Shown here: in pieces, positions 1 through 8,322 of the stretch
Layout of the letters: the number at the start of each line of letters is the position of its first letter
Position numbering within the stretch: the stretch's first letter is position 1
Source of the DNA: Leifsonia poae
Lineage (GTDB): Bacteria; Actinomycetota; Actinomycetes; Actinomycetales; Microbacteriaceae
Reading direction: 5' to 3'
DNA length: 64,000 nucleotides
NCBI RefSeq assembly: GCF_020009625.1
Contig: NZ_JAIHLP010000002.1
Location: forward strand, 2,294,001 to 2,358,000
Made by a program: the position numbers and the translations under genes
The notes under the pieces: generated by a model
Told to the model about the DNA's origin: nothing
Database searches by the model: none
What the model saw: the letters and a program-made list of their open reading frames with translations, nothing else

Positions 1-759
1 GTTGGAGCGGGTGACGATCATGCCGGTCGAGACGGCCATGAGCAGGGCGGGGATCTGCGTGACGAGACCGTCGCCGATCGTCAACAGCGTGTAGGAGTTG
101 ACGGCGTCGCCGATCTCCATGCCTCGCTGCACCATGCCGATCGCGATACCGCCGACCACGTTGATGACGATGATGAGGATGCCCGCGATCGCATCCCCCT
201 TCACGAACTTCGAAGCACCGTCCATCGCGCCGTAGAAGTCGGCCTCAGCCGACACCTCGGCGCGACGCGCGCGAGCCTGATCCTCGCTGATGAGCCCGGC
301 GTTCAGGTCGGCGTCGATCGCCATCTGCTTGCCCGGCATCGCGTCGAGAGTGAACCGTGCACCCACCTCGGCGACGCGCTCCGCGCCCTTCGTGACGACG
401 ATGAACTGGATGACGATGAGGATCAGGAACACCACCGCGCCGATGATGATCGAGCCGCCCACCGCCACATGCCCGAAGGCCTGGATGACCTGCCCGGCGT
501 AGCCGTCGCCCAGCACGAGCCGGGTGGAGGCGACGTTCAGGCCGAGCCGGAACAGCGTGGCCACCAGCAACAGCGACGGGAACACCGAGAAGTCCAGGGG
601 CTTCTTCACGAACATCGTGGTCAACAGGATCACCAGCGCCAGCATGATGTTGACGATGATGAGGGAGTCGAGCAGCCAGGCGGGAACCGGCACCACCAGC
701 AACATGATGATGCCGACGACACCGATCGGCACCGACACTTTCGCGGTCGTCGACTTCAT
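1..759 (-). CDS. flhA: FlhA, flagellar export gate protein (C-terminal part cut by window edge)
   Basis: The first 253 residues of FlhA are visible; the rest lies beyond position 1. FlhA is the large membrane component of the flagellar type III export gate and forms the cytoplasmic ring that receives substrates. The fragment shows the hydrophobic N-terminal helices, then the conserved FRLGLNVASTRLVL and KGDAIAGI segments typical of the family, and reads without interruption to the edge. The ATG at 759 overlaps the flhB stop codon by four bases (ATGA), indicating translational coupling at the end of the fliO-P-Q-R-flhB-flhA operon. Confidence 0.96.
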   Translation of the reverse strand, partial: MKSTTAKVSVPIGVVGIIMLLVVPVPAWLLDSLIIVNIMLALVILLTTMFVKKPLDFSVFPSLLLVATLFRLGLNVASTRLVLGDGYAGQVIQAFGHVAVGGSIIIGAVVFLILIVIQFIVVTKGAERVAEVGARFTLDAMPGKQMAIDADLNAGLISEDQARARRAEVSAEADFYGAMDGASKFVKGDAIAGILIIVINVVGGIAIGMVQRGMEIGDAVNSYTLLTIGDGLVTQIPALLMAVSTGMIVTRSN

Positions 760-1874
760 CTCTCGTTCCCTCCAGCGGCCGCGGCGGCGGTGACCGGCGC
801 CTGCGGCATCATCGTGTGGATTCCGTGCGCGGAACCGCGGGCCTTCAGCGACATCACGAAGGCGAGCACCCGGGCGACCGAGTTGTACAGCTCGACGGGG
901 ATCTCGTCGCCGAGCCGGCAGCTGCTGTGCAGCGCCCGCGCCAGCGCCACATCTTTGACGATCGGCACGCGCTCCTCCTCGGCCTTCTCCCGGATGCGCA
1001 ACGCGATCGCGCCCGCGCCTTTCGCCACCACCCGTGGTGCCGACTTGCCCGGCTCGTATTTGATGGCCACCGCGATGTGCGTCGGGTTGACGAGCACCAC
1101 ATCCGAGCCGCCGATGCTCGCGATCATGCGGTTGCGGCTCATGGCCAGCTGACGGGAGCGCCGGTGCGACTTCACCAGCGGGTCGCCGTCGGTGTTCTTG
1201 TTCTCGTCGCGCACTTCGCGCTTCGTCATGCGCGTGTGCTTGCGGTTGCGGCGCATCACCACGAACACATCGAGACCGGCAAGCACGAGGCCGGCGCCGA
1301 CCGCCGCCCGCAGCAACCCGGTCGCCCCGCTCGTCGCTGCCTCGAGAAGGGCGTTCAGCGACAGGCTGCCGGCCGTCAGCAGCACCGGCATGAGCCCCTG
1401 AATGACGAGCACCAATCCGATGGAGACGACCGCGGACTTCAACAGGGTCTTCGCGCCCTCCCAGAGGGCGCGCATCCCGAACAGCCGGCCGAGACCGGCG
1501 ACGACGTTGAACTGCTCGTACTTGCCCTGCAGCTTCTTGAGATGGATGCCGCCCTGGGCGGCCGCACCGGCGACCACGGCGAGAGCGGTCACGATCAGCA
1601 GCGGGCCGAGAGTGACGAGGATGCTGCCCAGGCCGTCGCCGAGCGCGCCCAGGGCTCGCGCGGGGTCGGGGTTCTCGATCACATTCGTCACCGTGAACAG
1701 CTGGTCGATCCCGGCCCTGCTGCCCCGGTCGATCGTGAACGGCAGCATCAGCGCGGCGGCGCCGACCCCCACCCAGGCGGTGAGGTCGTTCGACTTGCCG
1801 AGGCGACCCTTGGACCGGGCCTCTTTCATGCGTTTGTCGGTGGCCCGCTCGGTGCGTTCCTGCGCGTCGCTCAT
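756..1874 (-). CDS. flhB: FlhB, flagellar export switch protein
   Basis: FlhB (372 aa) is the export-apparatus protein that switches substrate class from rod/hook to filament. The N-terminus is basic and cytoplasmic, followed by four membrane helices (about residues 35-215) and a C-terminal cytoplasmic domain. The self-cleavage motif NPTH is present at residues 263-266, so the autoproteolytic switch should work. The ATG at 1874 was chosen because it overlaps the fliR stop by four bases and gives the normal family length; the open frame further upstream is only fliR read out of frame. Confidence 0.97.
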   Translation of the reverse strand: MSDAQERTERATDKRMKEARSKGRLGKSNDLTAWVGVGAAALMLPFTIDRGSRAGIDQLFTVTNVIENPDPARALGALGDGLGSILVTLGPLLIVTALAVVAGAAAQGGIHLKKLQGKYEQFNVVAGLGRLFGMRALWEGAKTLLKSAVVSIGLVLVIQGLMPVLLTAGSLSLNALLEAATSGATGLLRAAVGAGLVLAGLDVFVVMRRNRKHTRMTKREVRDENKNTDGDPLVKSHRRSRQLAMSRNRMIASIGGSDVVLVNPTHIAVAIKYEPGKSAPRVVAKGAGAIALRIREKAEEERVPIVKDVALARALHSSCRLGDEIPVELYNSVARVLAFVMSLKARGSAHGIHTMMPQAPVTAAAAAGGNER

Positions 1875-2632
1875 CGGCCCACCCCCAGCATCGTCTTGAC
1901 CGCCGTGCTCGTGAGACCCTCGACGACCCCGGGCAGGGCGACGAACACCACTGCGGAGAGCACGATCGTGAGCATGATCTTCAGCGGGAACCCGAGCGAG
2001 AACGCGTTGAGCGCGGGCGCGACACGGGTGAGCAGTCCCAACCCCACATCCGCGAGGAAGAGCACCACGATCAGCGGCCCGGCGATCTGCACGGCCGCGA
2101 GGAACATCTGGGTCACCCCGGAGACCATCTGCTTGGCGGGGTCGGCCATATCGATGCCCGCGGCGAGCGGGATCGCATCGTAGGAGCGCACCAGTCCGCC
2201 GATGATGAGCTGGTAGCCGCCCGATGCGAACAGCAGGGCCAGCGCCGTCATCTGGAACAGCCGGGTGAACTGGGCGCCGTTGATCATCGCCTGCGGGTCG
2301 AATGCCTGCGCCAACTGGAAACCGCCGAACAGGTCGACGAGGTTGCCCGCCGACTGGATCGCCGCGAACACGAGGAAGACCAGGAACCCCAGGGTGGCGC
2401 CGACGGCCAGCTCCCGCAGCAGATCGAGGAAGAACGCGCCGGTGTCCCCCATCCGGTACCCGACCGAGACGCGGGGCGCCACGGCCACGCCGAGACCGAG
2501 GGCGAGCATCCCCTTGATCTGGGCGGGGATGCCGTTGTACGAGAACGGCGGCGCGATCACCAGGAAGGCGACCATGCGCAGGGAGGCAAGCGCGACCGCC
2601 TCGATCATGCCCAGATCGATAGGGATGCTCAT
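1871..2632 (-). CDS. fliR: FliR, flagellar export gate protein
   Basis: FliR (253 aa) is a polytopic membrane protein of the FliPQR export-gate core. It starts MSIPIDLGMIEAVALASLR and contains the APPFSYNGIPAQIKGMLAL stretch near residues 27-45 and at least six hydrophobic segments, as expected. Length is normal for the family. Start and stop overlap fliQ and flhB by one and four bases, so it is translated as part of the fliO operon. Confidence 0.96.
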   Translation of the reverse strand: MSIPIDLGMIEAVALASLRMVAFLVIAPPFSYNGIPAQIKGMLALGLGVAVAPRVSVGYRMGDTGAFFLDLLRELAVGATLGFLVFLVFAAIQSAGNLVDLFGGFQLAQAFDPQAMINGAQFTRLFQMTALALLFASGGYQLIIGGLVRSYDAIPLAAGIDMADPAKQMVSGVTQMFLAAVQIAGPLIVVLFLADVGLGLLTRVAPALNAFSLGFPLKIMLTIVLSAVVFVALPGVVEGLTSTAVKTMLGVGR

Positions 2633-2907
2633 CAGCCACCGCCCAGCAGCGACGGGATCTTCTCGAACAGCACCTGGGTGAAGGTGATCATTTCGGAGAT
2701 CATCCAGTGCCCGCAGATCAGCAGGGCGACCCCCACTGCGGCGGCCTTCGGCACGAACGAGAGCGTCACCTCCTGGATCTGGGTGATCGACTGCACGAGC
2801 GAGATGGCGAACCCGACGACGAGCGCGGTGATCACGATCGGCGCCGCGAGTTTGGCCGTCACCAGGAGGCCCTGCATCGCGATGTCCAGAACGGCGTTGG
2901 CGTCCAT
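2632..2907 (-). CDS. fliQ: FliQ, flagellar export gate protein
   Basis: FliQ (91 aa) is the small two-helix subunit of the export-gate core. The start MDANAVLDIAMQGL at 2907 overlaps the fliP stop by one base and matches the usual length of 85-91 residues; a longer in-frame start at 2955 would run into fliP and was rejected. The family signature around residues 38-52 (LVQSITQIQEVTLSF) is clear, with hydrophobic helices on either side. Confidence 0.96.
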   Translation of the reverse strand: MDANAVLDIAMQGLLVTAKLAAPIVITALVVGFAISLVQSITQIQEVTLSFVPKAAAVGVALLICGHWMISEMITFTQVLFEKIPSLLGGG

Positions 2908-3758
2908 CAACCGCTCCGATAGCTCGAGATCAGCGAGGTGATGACGAGCCCCCAACCGTCGACGAGGATGAACAGCAGGATCTTGAACGGCAATGAGATC
3001 ATCACCGGCGGGAGCATCATCATGCCCATGGACATCAGCGCCGCCGACACCACCATGTCGATCACCAGGAACGGCACGAAGATGACGAAACCGATGATGA
3101 ACGCGGCACGCAACTCGGAGATCATGAACGCCGGGATGAGCGTGAGCATCGGAACCGCCGCCGGGCTCGCCGGGTTCGGCCGGCCGGCCGCGCGGGTCAT
3201 CAGCGCGATGTCCTCTTCCCGAACGTGCGCGAGCATGAACCCGCGCAGGGGTGCCTCGGCCGCGTGCACCGCCGCCGCGAAGTCGATGTGACCGTCCAGG
3301 TACGGCTGCACCGCATGCGAGTTGATGTCGATGAGGACCGGACTCATGATGAACAGGCTGAGGAACAGCGCGAGACCGGCGAGCACCTGGTTGGGCGGGA
3401 TCGACGGCAATGCGAGGGCGTTGCGGGTGAGAGCGAGCACCACGAAGATCTTCGTGAACGACGACATCATCAGCAGCAGCGCGGGTGCCACCGATAGCAG
3501 CGTGATGCCGAGAAGGGTGAGGATCGCGGCGGACGGCGTGCCGTTCGGGCCGTTGATGTCGATCGTGACGCCGCCCGAGCCCCCTCCCGGGCCGACCGGC
3601 CCGTTCGGCGTCGGAACCGGTGTCGGGTCGGGCATCGGCAGCACGGCGTGAGCGGAGTTGGCGGAGACGAACACCATCGCCACGGCGACGACCAGCGCCA
3701 GAAGGATCACCACGACGAAACGCGGGGAGCGCACGAGACGCCCCACGGCGGCGATCAC
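2907..3758 (-). CDS. fliP: FliP, flagellar export gate protein
   Basis: FliP (283 aa from the chosen start) forms the pentameric core of the export gate. There is a signal-like hydrophobic N-terminus, a Pro/Gly-rich linker, then the conserved core with TSFTK-like MMSSFTKIFVVLALTRNAL and four C-terminal membrane helices ending LPFKILLFILVDGW. The GTG at 3758 overlaps the fliO stop in the same GTGA pattern seen across these operons; a GTG at 3794 (295 aa) is possible but would overlap fliO by 40 bases. Confidence 0.95.
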   Translation of the reverse strand: MIAAVGRLVRSPRFVVVILLALVVAVAMVFVSANSAHAVLPMPDPTPVPTPNGPVGPGGGSGGVTIDINGPNGTPSAAILTLLGITLLSVAPALLLMMSSFTKIFVVLALTRNALALPSIPPNQVLAGLALFLSLFIMSPVLIDINSHAVQPYLDGHIDFAAAVHAAEAPLRGFMLAHVREEDIALMTRAAGRPNPASPAAVPMLTLIPAFMISELRAAFIIGFVIFVPFLVIDMVVSAALMSMGMMMLPPVMISLPFKILLFILVDGWGLVITSLISSYRSG

Positions 3759-4315
3759 CGTTTGGGCCGCACCGCCGAGCTCGCCTGTCGCCACGTTGCA
3801 GGGGACAGGATCGAGCCCTTCAGGGCGTCGTCGAAAACGGATGCGCGTCCCTGCGCAGTCAAGTAATCGGCATCCTGCCTGTCCTGCTTGCCGGTCTTCG
3901 AGGCCCCGGCAGGCCTTGCGGTACTGGTGGTGCTGATGGTGGTGCTGGGTTCGGCGTTCACGGTGGCGAGCGCATCCTGCGACTCACCGGGGCGACCGAG
4001 TGGTTTGGCGAACGTCTTGCGCACCGGGGTGAGCTGGGTCACCTCGGCGTCCAGATCGGTGGGGCGCTCCCCCGAATGCAGCACGTTCACTGCACGCTCG
4101 GTCACGCCGAGCACGAAGCGGGTGCCGTCAACATCCACGACGACGACGGACGCCTTCGCGCCCACCCCCTGCCTCCCGACCACGGTCACCGCGTTTCCCC
4201 GGCGCAGACGCGCACCGCGCTTGCCCGTGGTCACGCGACGTTGCACATACCAAAGCAGCCCGACGATGACGGCGAGCACGACGAGCACTCGCAGCGCGAC
4301 GAACAGGGTATCCAC
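3755..4315 (-). CDS. fliO: FliO, flagellar export assembly protein
   Basis: Small single-helix membrane protein (186 aa) in the fliO position ahead of fliP. One transmembrane helix (about residues 4-20, VALRVLVVLAVIVGLLWYV) is followed by a basic stretch and the FliO-type beta domain ending in VNVLHSGE, then a low-complexity Ala/Thr/Ser tail. FliO is needed for stable FliP assembly. The GTG start at 4315 lies only eight bases after a sigma-28-type -10 element, so the mRNA is probably leaderless. Upstream in-frame ATGs lie inside or before that promoter and were rejected. Confidence 0.88.
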   Translation of the reverse strand: MDTLFVALRVLVVLAVIVGLLWYVQRRVTTGKRGARLRRGNAVTVVGRQGVGAKASVVVVDVDGTRFVLGVTERAVNVLHSGERPTDLDAEVTQLTPVRKTFAKPLGRPGESQDALATVNAEPSTTISTTSTARPAGASKTGKQDRQDADYLTAQGRASVFDDALKGSILSPATWRQASSAVRPKR

Positions 4316-4323
4316 GGGTGCGA

Positions 4324-4350
4324 CTATCGGCCGGCGAGGTCGGACCGTTA
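4324..4350 (-). promoter_or_regulatory. sigma-28-type promoter of fliO operon
   Basis: Read on the minus strand this is TAAC, 15 bases, GCCGATAG, close to the sigma-28 consensus TAAA-N15-GCCGATAA. The fliO GTG follows the -10 element by eight bases, so transcription should begin at or within a base or two of the start codon. Confidence 0.85.
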
Positions 4351-4374
4351 GGGGAGACATGGGATGCTTCCCTG

Positions 4375-5121
4375 GTGACCGACATCGAGATGGCGACGAT
4401 CCCCGCCGGAATGGTGACATTGCACGACGCCCGTCTGAAGCGGCGGTGGAGCGTCGAACTGGAGGAGTTCGAACTGGGGGTGTATCCGGTCACCGAGCTG
4501 CAGGTCGCTGAGCTGATCGGCGAGCCCGCGCCGCATCCGCGCCGCCCGGCGAGTGACGTGAGCTGGCTGCGGGCCGTGCGGTTCTGCAATGCCGCCTCCG
4601 AATGGGAGGGACTCGACCCCGCCTACACCTTCGACGGAGAAGACGTCACGTGGCACGTGGACGCCGACGGCTTCCGCCTTCCCACCGAAGCCGAGTGGGA
4701 GTACGCCTGCCGGGCGGGTTCGACCGCCGCGCAATACGGCCCGCTGGCCGAGATCGCCTGGACGAGGGCCGACGGCGTGTTGGCGCCCCAGGATGTCGGC
4801 AGCCGGATGCCCAACCTCAACGGGCTCTTCGACACGCTCGGAAATGTGTGGGAGTGGTGCTGGAATCTGCTCGATCCGGCGCGCTACGACGACTACCGCG
4901 TCTTCCGCGGGGGCGGTTTCGCCGACGACGCGTGGAGCGTGCGCGCCTCCACCCGGCGCGGCGGTTCCCCGCGAGCACGGCACGACGATCTCGGCTTCCG
5001 CGTCGCCCGCGGCGGTTTCGACGCGGTCGGAGAAGCGCAGGGCTGGTCCGCCGCGGCGGACCGCGAGCGCGCCGACATCCCGGGCCCGCTCCCTCTCGGC
5101 TGGACCCCGCGCCGCACGTGA
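4375..5121 (+). CDS. Formylglycine-generating-enzyme-like (SUMF1 fold) protein lacking catalytic cysteines
   Basis: 248 aa with the SUMF1/FGE-sulfatase fold: PAGMV and PVTELQVAELIG near the N-terminus, FRLPTEAEWEYACRAG in the middle, NLNGLFDTLGNVWEWCW, and the closing FRGGGF...DLGFRVARG. True formylglycine-generating enzymes carry two active-site Cys residues after the RGGS motif; none is found there, so sulfatase activation is unlikely. The family also includes ligand-binding and unrelated enzymes, and the substrate cannot be inferred. It is inserted between fliMN and fliO on the opposite strand. The GTG at 4375 was chosen because the frame before it overlaps the fliO promoter; an ATG at 4390 is also possible. 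Confidence 0.75.
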   Translation: MTDIEMATIPAGMVTLHDARLKRRWSVELEEFELGVYPVTELQVAELIGEPAPHPRRPASDVSWLRAVRFCNAASEWEGLDPAYTFDGEDVTWHVDADGFRLPTEAEWEYACRAGSTAAQYGPLAEIAWTRADGVLAPQDVGSRMPNLNGLFDTLGNVWEWCWNLLDPARYDDYRVFRGGGFADDAWSVRASTRRGGSPRARHDDLGFRVARGGFDAVGEAQGWSAAADRERADIPGPLPLGWTPRRT

Positions 5122-5137
5122 CCCGCCTTCCCCCAGG

Positions 5138-5860
5138 TCAGTCCAGGTCTTCGGCGGCGTCGAGGATCTTGGTGATGCGCACCGCGTAGTCCTGGTCGAC
5201 GACGACGATCTCGCCGTGAGCGATCAGCCGGCCGTTGAGCAGCACATCGGCGGGTGATCCGGCCGAACGGTCGAGCTCGATCACGGCCCCCGGCTCCATC
5301 GCGAGCACATCGCGCACCGGCATGCGGGTGCGTCCGATCTCCACGGTCAACGCCATCTCGACATTGCTGATCCGACCCAGGTTGCCGGCGAACGAACCGA
5401 CGGATGCACGCGGGTCGCTCGCGCCCTGTCGCAGCCGAACGGCGAACCAGCCGGCGTTCCCGGTGGGGCCGGCCAGCTCGAACACCACGGACTCGGGGTC
5501 GGCGAACAGGTCGCCGGCGTCTTCGACCCGGGCATCGTCGAGCACACCGGCGCCGAAGGTGTCGCTCGCGGCCTCCAAGGCGGGCTGGAGCACATCCTGA
5601 AGCGCGACGACCGGCGAGCCGTCGGCGGCTTCGTCGACCAGGGCGGGTGCCTCAATGAGCACGACCGCGAGGTCGGCCGAGACGGCGCCGACGAAGGTCG
5701 CGGCGACGGCCTGGCCGGTCGCGCCGGCGAAGGCCCCTTCGGTGTGCAGGCGCGGGGTCAGCGATGCTCCGGTCGGCAGCACGGCGGCGAGGGCTCGCGC
5801 CGCCGCCAGGGCGAGCGTCCCCGAGTCGGTGCGGGTGTTCGCGGCGGTGGTCATGCTCAT
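5138..5860 (-). CDS. fliN: FliN (FliY-like), flagellar switch protein
   Basis: 240 aa, about twice the length of enterobacterial FliN. The C-terminal 75 residues form the SpoA/FliN domain (NVEMALTVEIGRTRMPVRDVLAMEPGAVIELD, then GRLIAHGEIVVVD). The N-terminal 150 residues contain an alpha/beta region with FVGAVSADLAVVLIE that resembles the CheC/CheX-like part of FliY. It forms the C-ring with FliM and FliG and controls rotation direction. It starts one base after the fliM stop; an internal ATG at 5854 would shorten it by two residues. Confidence 0.92.
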   Translation of the reverse strand: MSMTTAANTRTDSGTLALAAARALAAVLPTGASLTPRLHTEGAFAGATGQAVAATFVGAVSADLAVVLIEAPALVDEAADGSPVVALQDVLQPALEAASDTFGAGVLDDARVEDAGDLFADPESVVFELAGPTGNAGWFAVRLRQGASDPRASVGSFAGNLGRISNVEMALTVEIGRTRMPVRDVLAMEPGAVIELDRSAGSPADVLLNGRLIAHGEIVVVDQDYAVRITKILDAAEDLD

Positions 5861-5861
5861 G

Positions 5862-6743
5862 TCAGTCCTCTGTTCTCACGATCACGCAGGCGAGCCGGGA
5901 GCCGCTGGCCCCGAGCGCAGCCTCGGCGACCGACTGGTCGCCCACGGCGAGATCGAACGGTCGGTGTTGCGGGTGTGGCAACGGCAGCAGATCGCCCACC
6001 GCGAGCCCCAGCACCACACTGGGCTTCACGCGGGCGGGGGTGAGCCGGAGCGACACATCCACGGGGACGTGCGCCAGCTGAGCGTCGATCAGTTCGCGGG
6101 CATCGTCGGCGCTGCTGGTGGGGTTGGTCTCGCCGAGCTGCGGCAGCAGCACCGCGGCGGGCAGGGCGACCGTGGCGGTGGTGACGTTCTCGCCGACGCG
6201 GAGGTCGAACCCGGCGACGATCATCAACTCTGCGGTCGCCGCCGCCTGGGCGAACTGCGAGTTGTACTGGATTGCGTCGACCGCGATCGGGTTCGCGAGC
6301 GCCGAGCCGAGCGAGTAGCGCAGGTCTTCGAGGGCGTCGTCCATGAGCCGGCGCACAAGCGCGTGCTCGATCTGCGTGAAGGTGCGCTCGGCCGCCGCCG
6401 GCGCGCTCTGCCCGCCGAGCATGGCGTTCACCCACGAGAGGGCGGCCGACGTCGGGAACTGGATGACGCCCTTCGGCGCCACGCCATCGAGCTCGCACAG
6501 CACCATGGCCGTCGTGGCGGGAAGGGACGCCGCATACTCGTCGTAGGTCTGCATCGCCACCGACTCGCAGGTCACCTGGCTGAGCACCCGCACCTTGGCG
6601 GTGAGCTGGGTCGCCCACTGGCGGGCGAACGTCTCGAAGGCCAACTCGAGCACGCGGGAATGCTCGCGCGCGAGGGTGGTCGGCCGGCGGAAGTCGTACA
6701 CCTGCGCCTCGGGGGCGCGCGGGTCGGCCTGCAGGATGGTCAC
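5862..6743 (-). CDS. fliM: FliM, flagellar motor switch protein
   Basis: 293 aa. The FliM middle domain starts at VYDFRRPTTLAREH (about residue 15) and includes FARQWATQL and the GVIQFP-LSWVNAMLGGQ segment; the C-terminal SpoA domain carries LRLTPARVKPSVVLGLAVGDLLPL. The N-terminus lacks the LSQxEIDALL peptide that binds CheY-P in classical FliM. The GTG at 6743 lies eight bases after a sigma-28-type -10 element, as at fliO, which fixes the start and suggests a leaderless transcript with fliN as second gene. Confidence 0.93.
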   Translation of the reverse strand: MTILQADPRAPEAQVYDFRRPTTLAREHSRVLELAFETFARQWATQLTAKVRVLSQVTCESVAMQTYDEYAASLPATTAMVLCELDGVAPKGVIQFPTSAALSWVNAMLGGQSAPAAAERTFTQIEHALVRRLMDDALEDLRYSLGSALANPIAVDAIQYNSQFAQAAATAELMIVAGFDLRVGENVTTATVALPAAVLLPQLGETNPTSSADDARELIDAQLAHVPVDVSLRLTPARVKPSVVLGLAVGDLLPLPHPQHRPFDLAVGDQSVAEAALGASGSRLACVIVRTED

Positions 6744-6751
6744 GAAGGCGA

Positions 6752-6778
6752 CTATCGGCCGCCGTCTGCGACCCGTTA
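6752..6778 (-). promoter_or_regulatory. sigma-28-type promoter of fliM-fliN
   Basis: On the minus strand TAAC, 15 bases, GCCGATAG. The -35 TAAC contains the TAA stop codon of the upstream MFS gene, so the two units abut with no intergenic space. GTG of fliM follows the -10 by eight bases. Confidence 0.87.
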
Positions 6779-8242
6779 GGGATTCGCGGAAGCGGTGAGC
6801 TCACCCGCCGCCGGCGGGGCGGCAGGCGCGGGCGCAACGGCCGGGGAGGGAGCGGGTGCTGCCGCGGCGGGGAGAAGCAGCGAGAGCGCGACGGCGAGCA
6901 CCGTGAAGCCGACGGCCCACCAGAAGGCCACGTCGAACGCGTCGGCGATGCCGGCCAGGCCGTGCGCACCGACCGCGGCTCCCTGCAGGATCACGGCGAG
7001 CAGGGCGACACCGAACGAGCCGCCGACCTGCTGGGCGATCCGGGTCAGAACGCTCGCGTGCGGCACATCCGATCGTTCCAGCCCCACGAACGCGACCGCC
7101 ATCAGCGGGATCGTCACGGCGCCCAGCCCGAACCCGCGCAGCAGGAGCGCCCCCATCAGCAGCCACTCGTTCGTCGTCGGGGTCGCGAAAGCGAACGGGA
7201 TCGTGGCGATCCCGACGATCGCGAAGCCGACCAGCGTGACCCAGCGCGCGCCGATCCTGTCCGTCAGCCGGCCGGCGAGCGTGCGGCTGAACAGTGTGCC
7301 GATGCCCTGGGGCACCAGCATCAGGCCGGCGCCGAGCGCCTCCATCCCCCGCACCTCCTGGAAGTAGAGCGGGAGCAGCAGCATCGCGCCGTAGAGGGAC
7401 GCCCCGGAGAGGAACATCAGCGCCGAGGCCGAGGCGACCGGCCGATGCCGGAACAGCCGGACATCCACCAGTGCGCTCCCGGCCAGCCGAGCGGCCCAGA
7501 ACGCGAACGCGACGAGGAGCAGCACCCCCGCGATCAGCGGAATGAGCACGTCGAGCCGACCGAATCCCCCGTCCCTGCTGACGTTCGAGAGGCCGTAGAG
7601 GATGCCGACCATCGACGGCGAGAGCAGTACGAGCCCCACGATGTCGAGCCTGACGTTCTTGCCGGGGACATCCTTCGGGAGCAACGTCGCGGCGAGGATG
7701 AGCCCGACGACGCAGAAGGGGACGTTCACCCAGAACAGCCAGCGCCAGTCGAACGCGCTCAGGATCAGCCCGCCGATGACCGGGCCGAGGATCGGGCCGA
7801 GCACGGCCGGCAGGCCCACCGTCGCCATGATCCGGCCGAGGTTCTGGCCGTGCGCCGCCTGCATCACGAGGGTGGACATGAGCGGCAGCATCATGCCACC
7901 GCCCACTCCCTGCAGCACGCGGAACGCGATCAGGCTCGGCGCATCCCAGGCCATGCTGCAAAGGATGGAGCCGATCAGGAAGATGGTGAGCGCCAGCATC
8001 CACAGCCGCTTGCCGCCGAACCGCTGCTGCGCCCAGCCGACGAGCGGGATGGTGACGCCCAGGGCGAGCAGATACCCCGTGCTCACCCACTGGATGGTGT
8101 CGACTGAGGTGTGCAGTTCGGTCGCGAGCGTGTGCAGCGCGACGCTGACGATCGTCGTGTCGAACACCACCGCCAATGCTCCGGTGATCACCGCGAACGA
8201 GATCCTGACCACGGCGGGATCGAGCTTCTGCTTCTCGGTCAT
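6776..8242 (-). CDS. MFS multidrug exporter, DHA2 (14-helix) family
   Basis: 488 aa proton-coupled exporter of the DHA2/EmrB-QacA type in the cell membrane. Starts with FDTTIVSVALHTL in helix 1, contains motif A-like GWAQQRFGGKRLW after helix 2 and the drug-export motif C-like GLPAVLGPILGPVIGG in helix 5, with about 14 hydrophobic segments. The tail is Pro/Ala-rich. It diverges from the TetR gene at 8310, with inverted repeats in the 67-base gap, so it is probably repressed by that regulator. Substrate unknown. Confidence 0.9.
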   Translation of the reverse strand: MTEKQKLDPAVVRISFAVITGALAVVFDTTIVSVALHTLATELHTSVDTIQWVSTGYLLALGVTIPLVGWAQQRFGGKRLWMLALTIFLIGSILCSMAWDAPSLIAFRVLQGVGGGMMLPLMSTLVMQAAHGQNLGRIMATVGLPAVLGPILGPVIGGLILSAFDWRWLFWVNVPFCVVGLILAATLLPKDVPGKNVRLDIVGLVLLSPSMVGILYGLSNVSRDGGFGRLDVLIPLIAGVLLLVAFAFWAARLAGSALVDVRLFRHRPVASASALMFLSGASLYGAMLLLPLYFQEVRGMEALGAGLMLVPQGIGTLFSRTLAGRLTDRIGARWVTLVGFAIVGIATIPFAFATPTTNEWLLMGALLLRGFGLGAVTIPLMAVAFVGLERSDVPHASVLTRIAQQVGGSFGVALLAVILQGAAVGAHGLAGIADAFDVAFWWAVGFTVLAVALSLLLPAAAAPAPSPAVAPAPAAPPAAGELTASANP

Positions 8243-8294
8243 CGTGCTCCTTTAAGGTACGAGTCTGTATCTAATGCAGCAGCATAGGCGCATG

Positions 8295-8322
8295 CGATAA
8301 GATACGCAAATGGATCTTATCG
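8295..8322. promoter_or_regulatory. Inverted-repeat operator at TetR start codon
   Basis: Perfect nine-base arms CGATAAGAT (8295-8303) and ATCTTATCG (8314-8322) with a ten-base spacer span the ATG of the TetR gene. A second, looser pair GTATCT (8267-8272) and AGATAC (8300-8305) covers the gap to the exporter. Probable autoregulatory TetR operator. Confidence 0.75.

Noticed and set aside
469..2183. Long plus-strand open frames opposite flhA and flhB
   Set aside because: Arg/His/Gly-rich shadow translations of high-GC coding DNA with no family features.
756..2639. A 627-residue open frame covering flhB and all of fliR
   Set aside because: The part before position 1874 is fliR in the wrong frame; the FlhB start at 1874 overlaps fliR normally.
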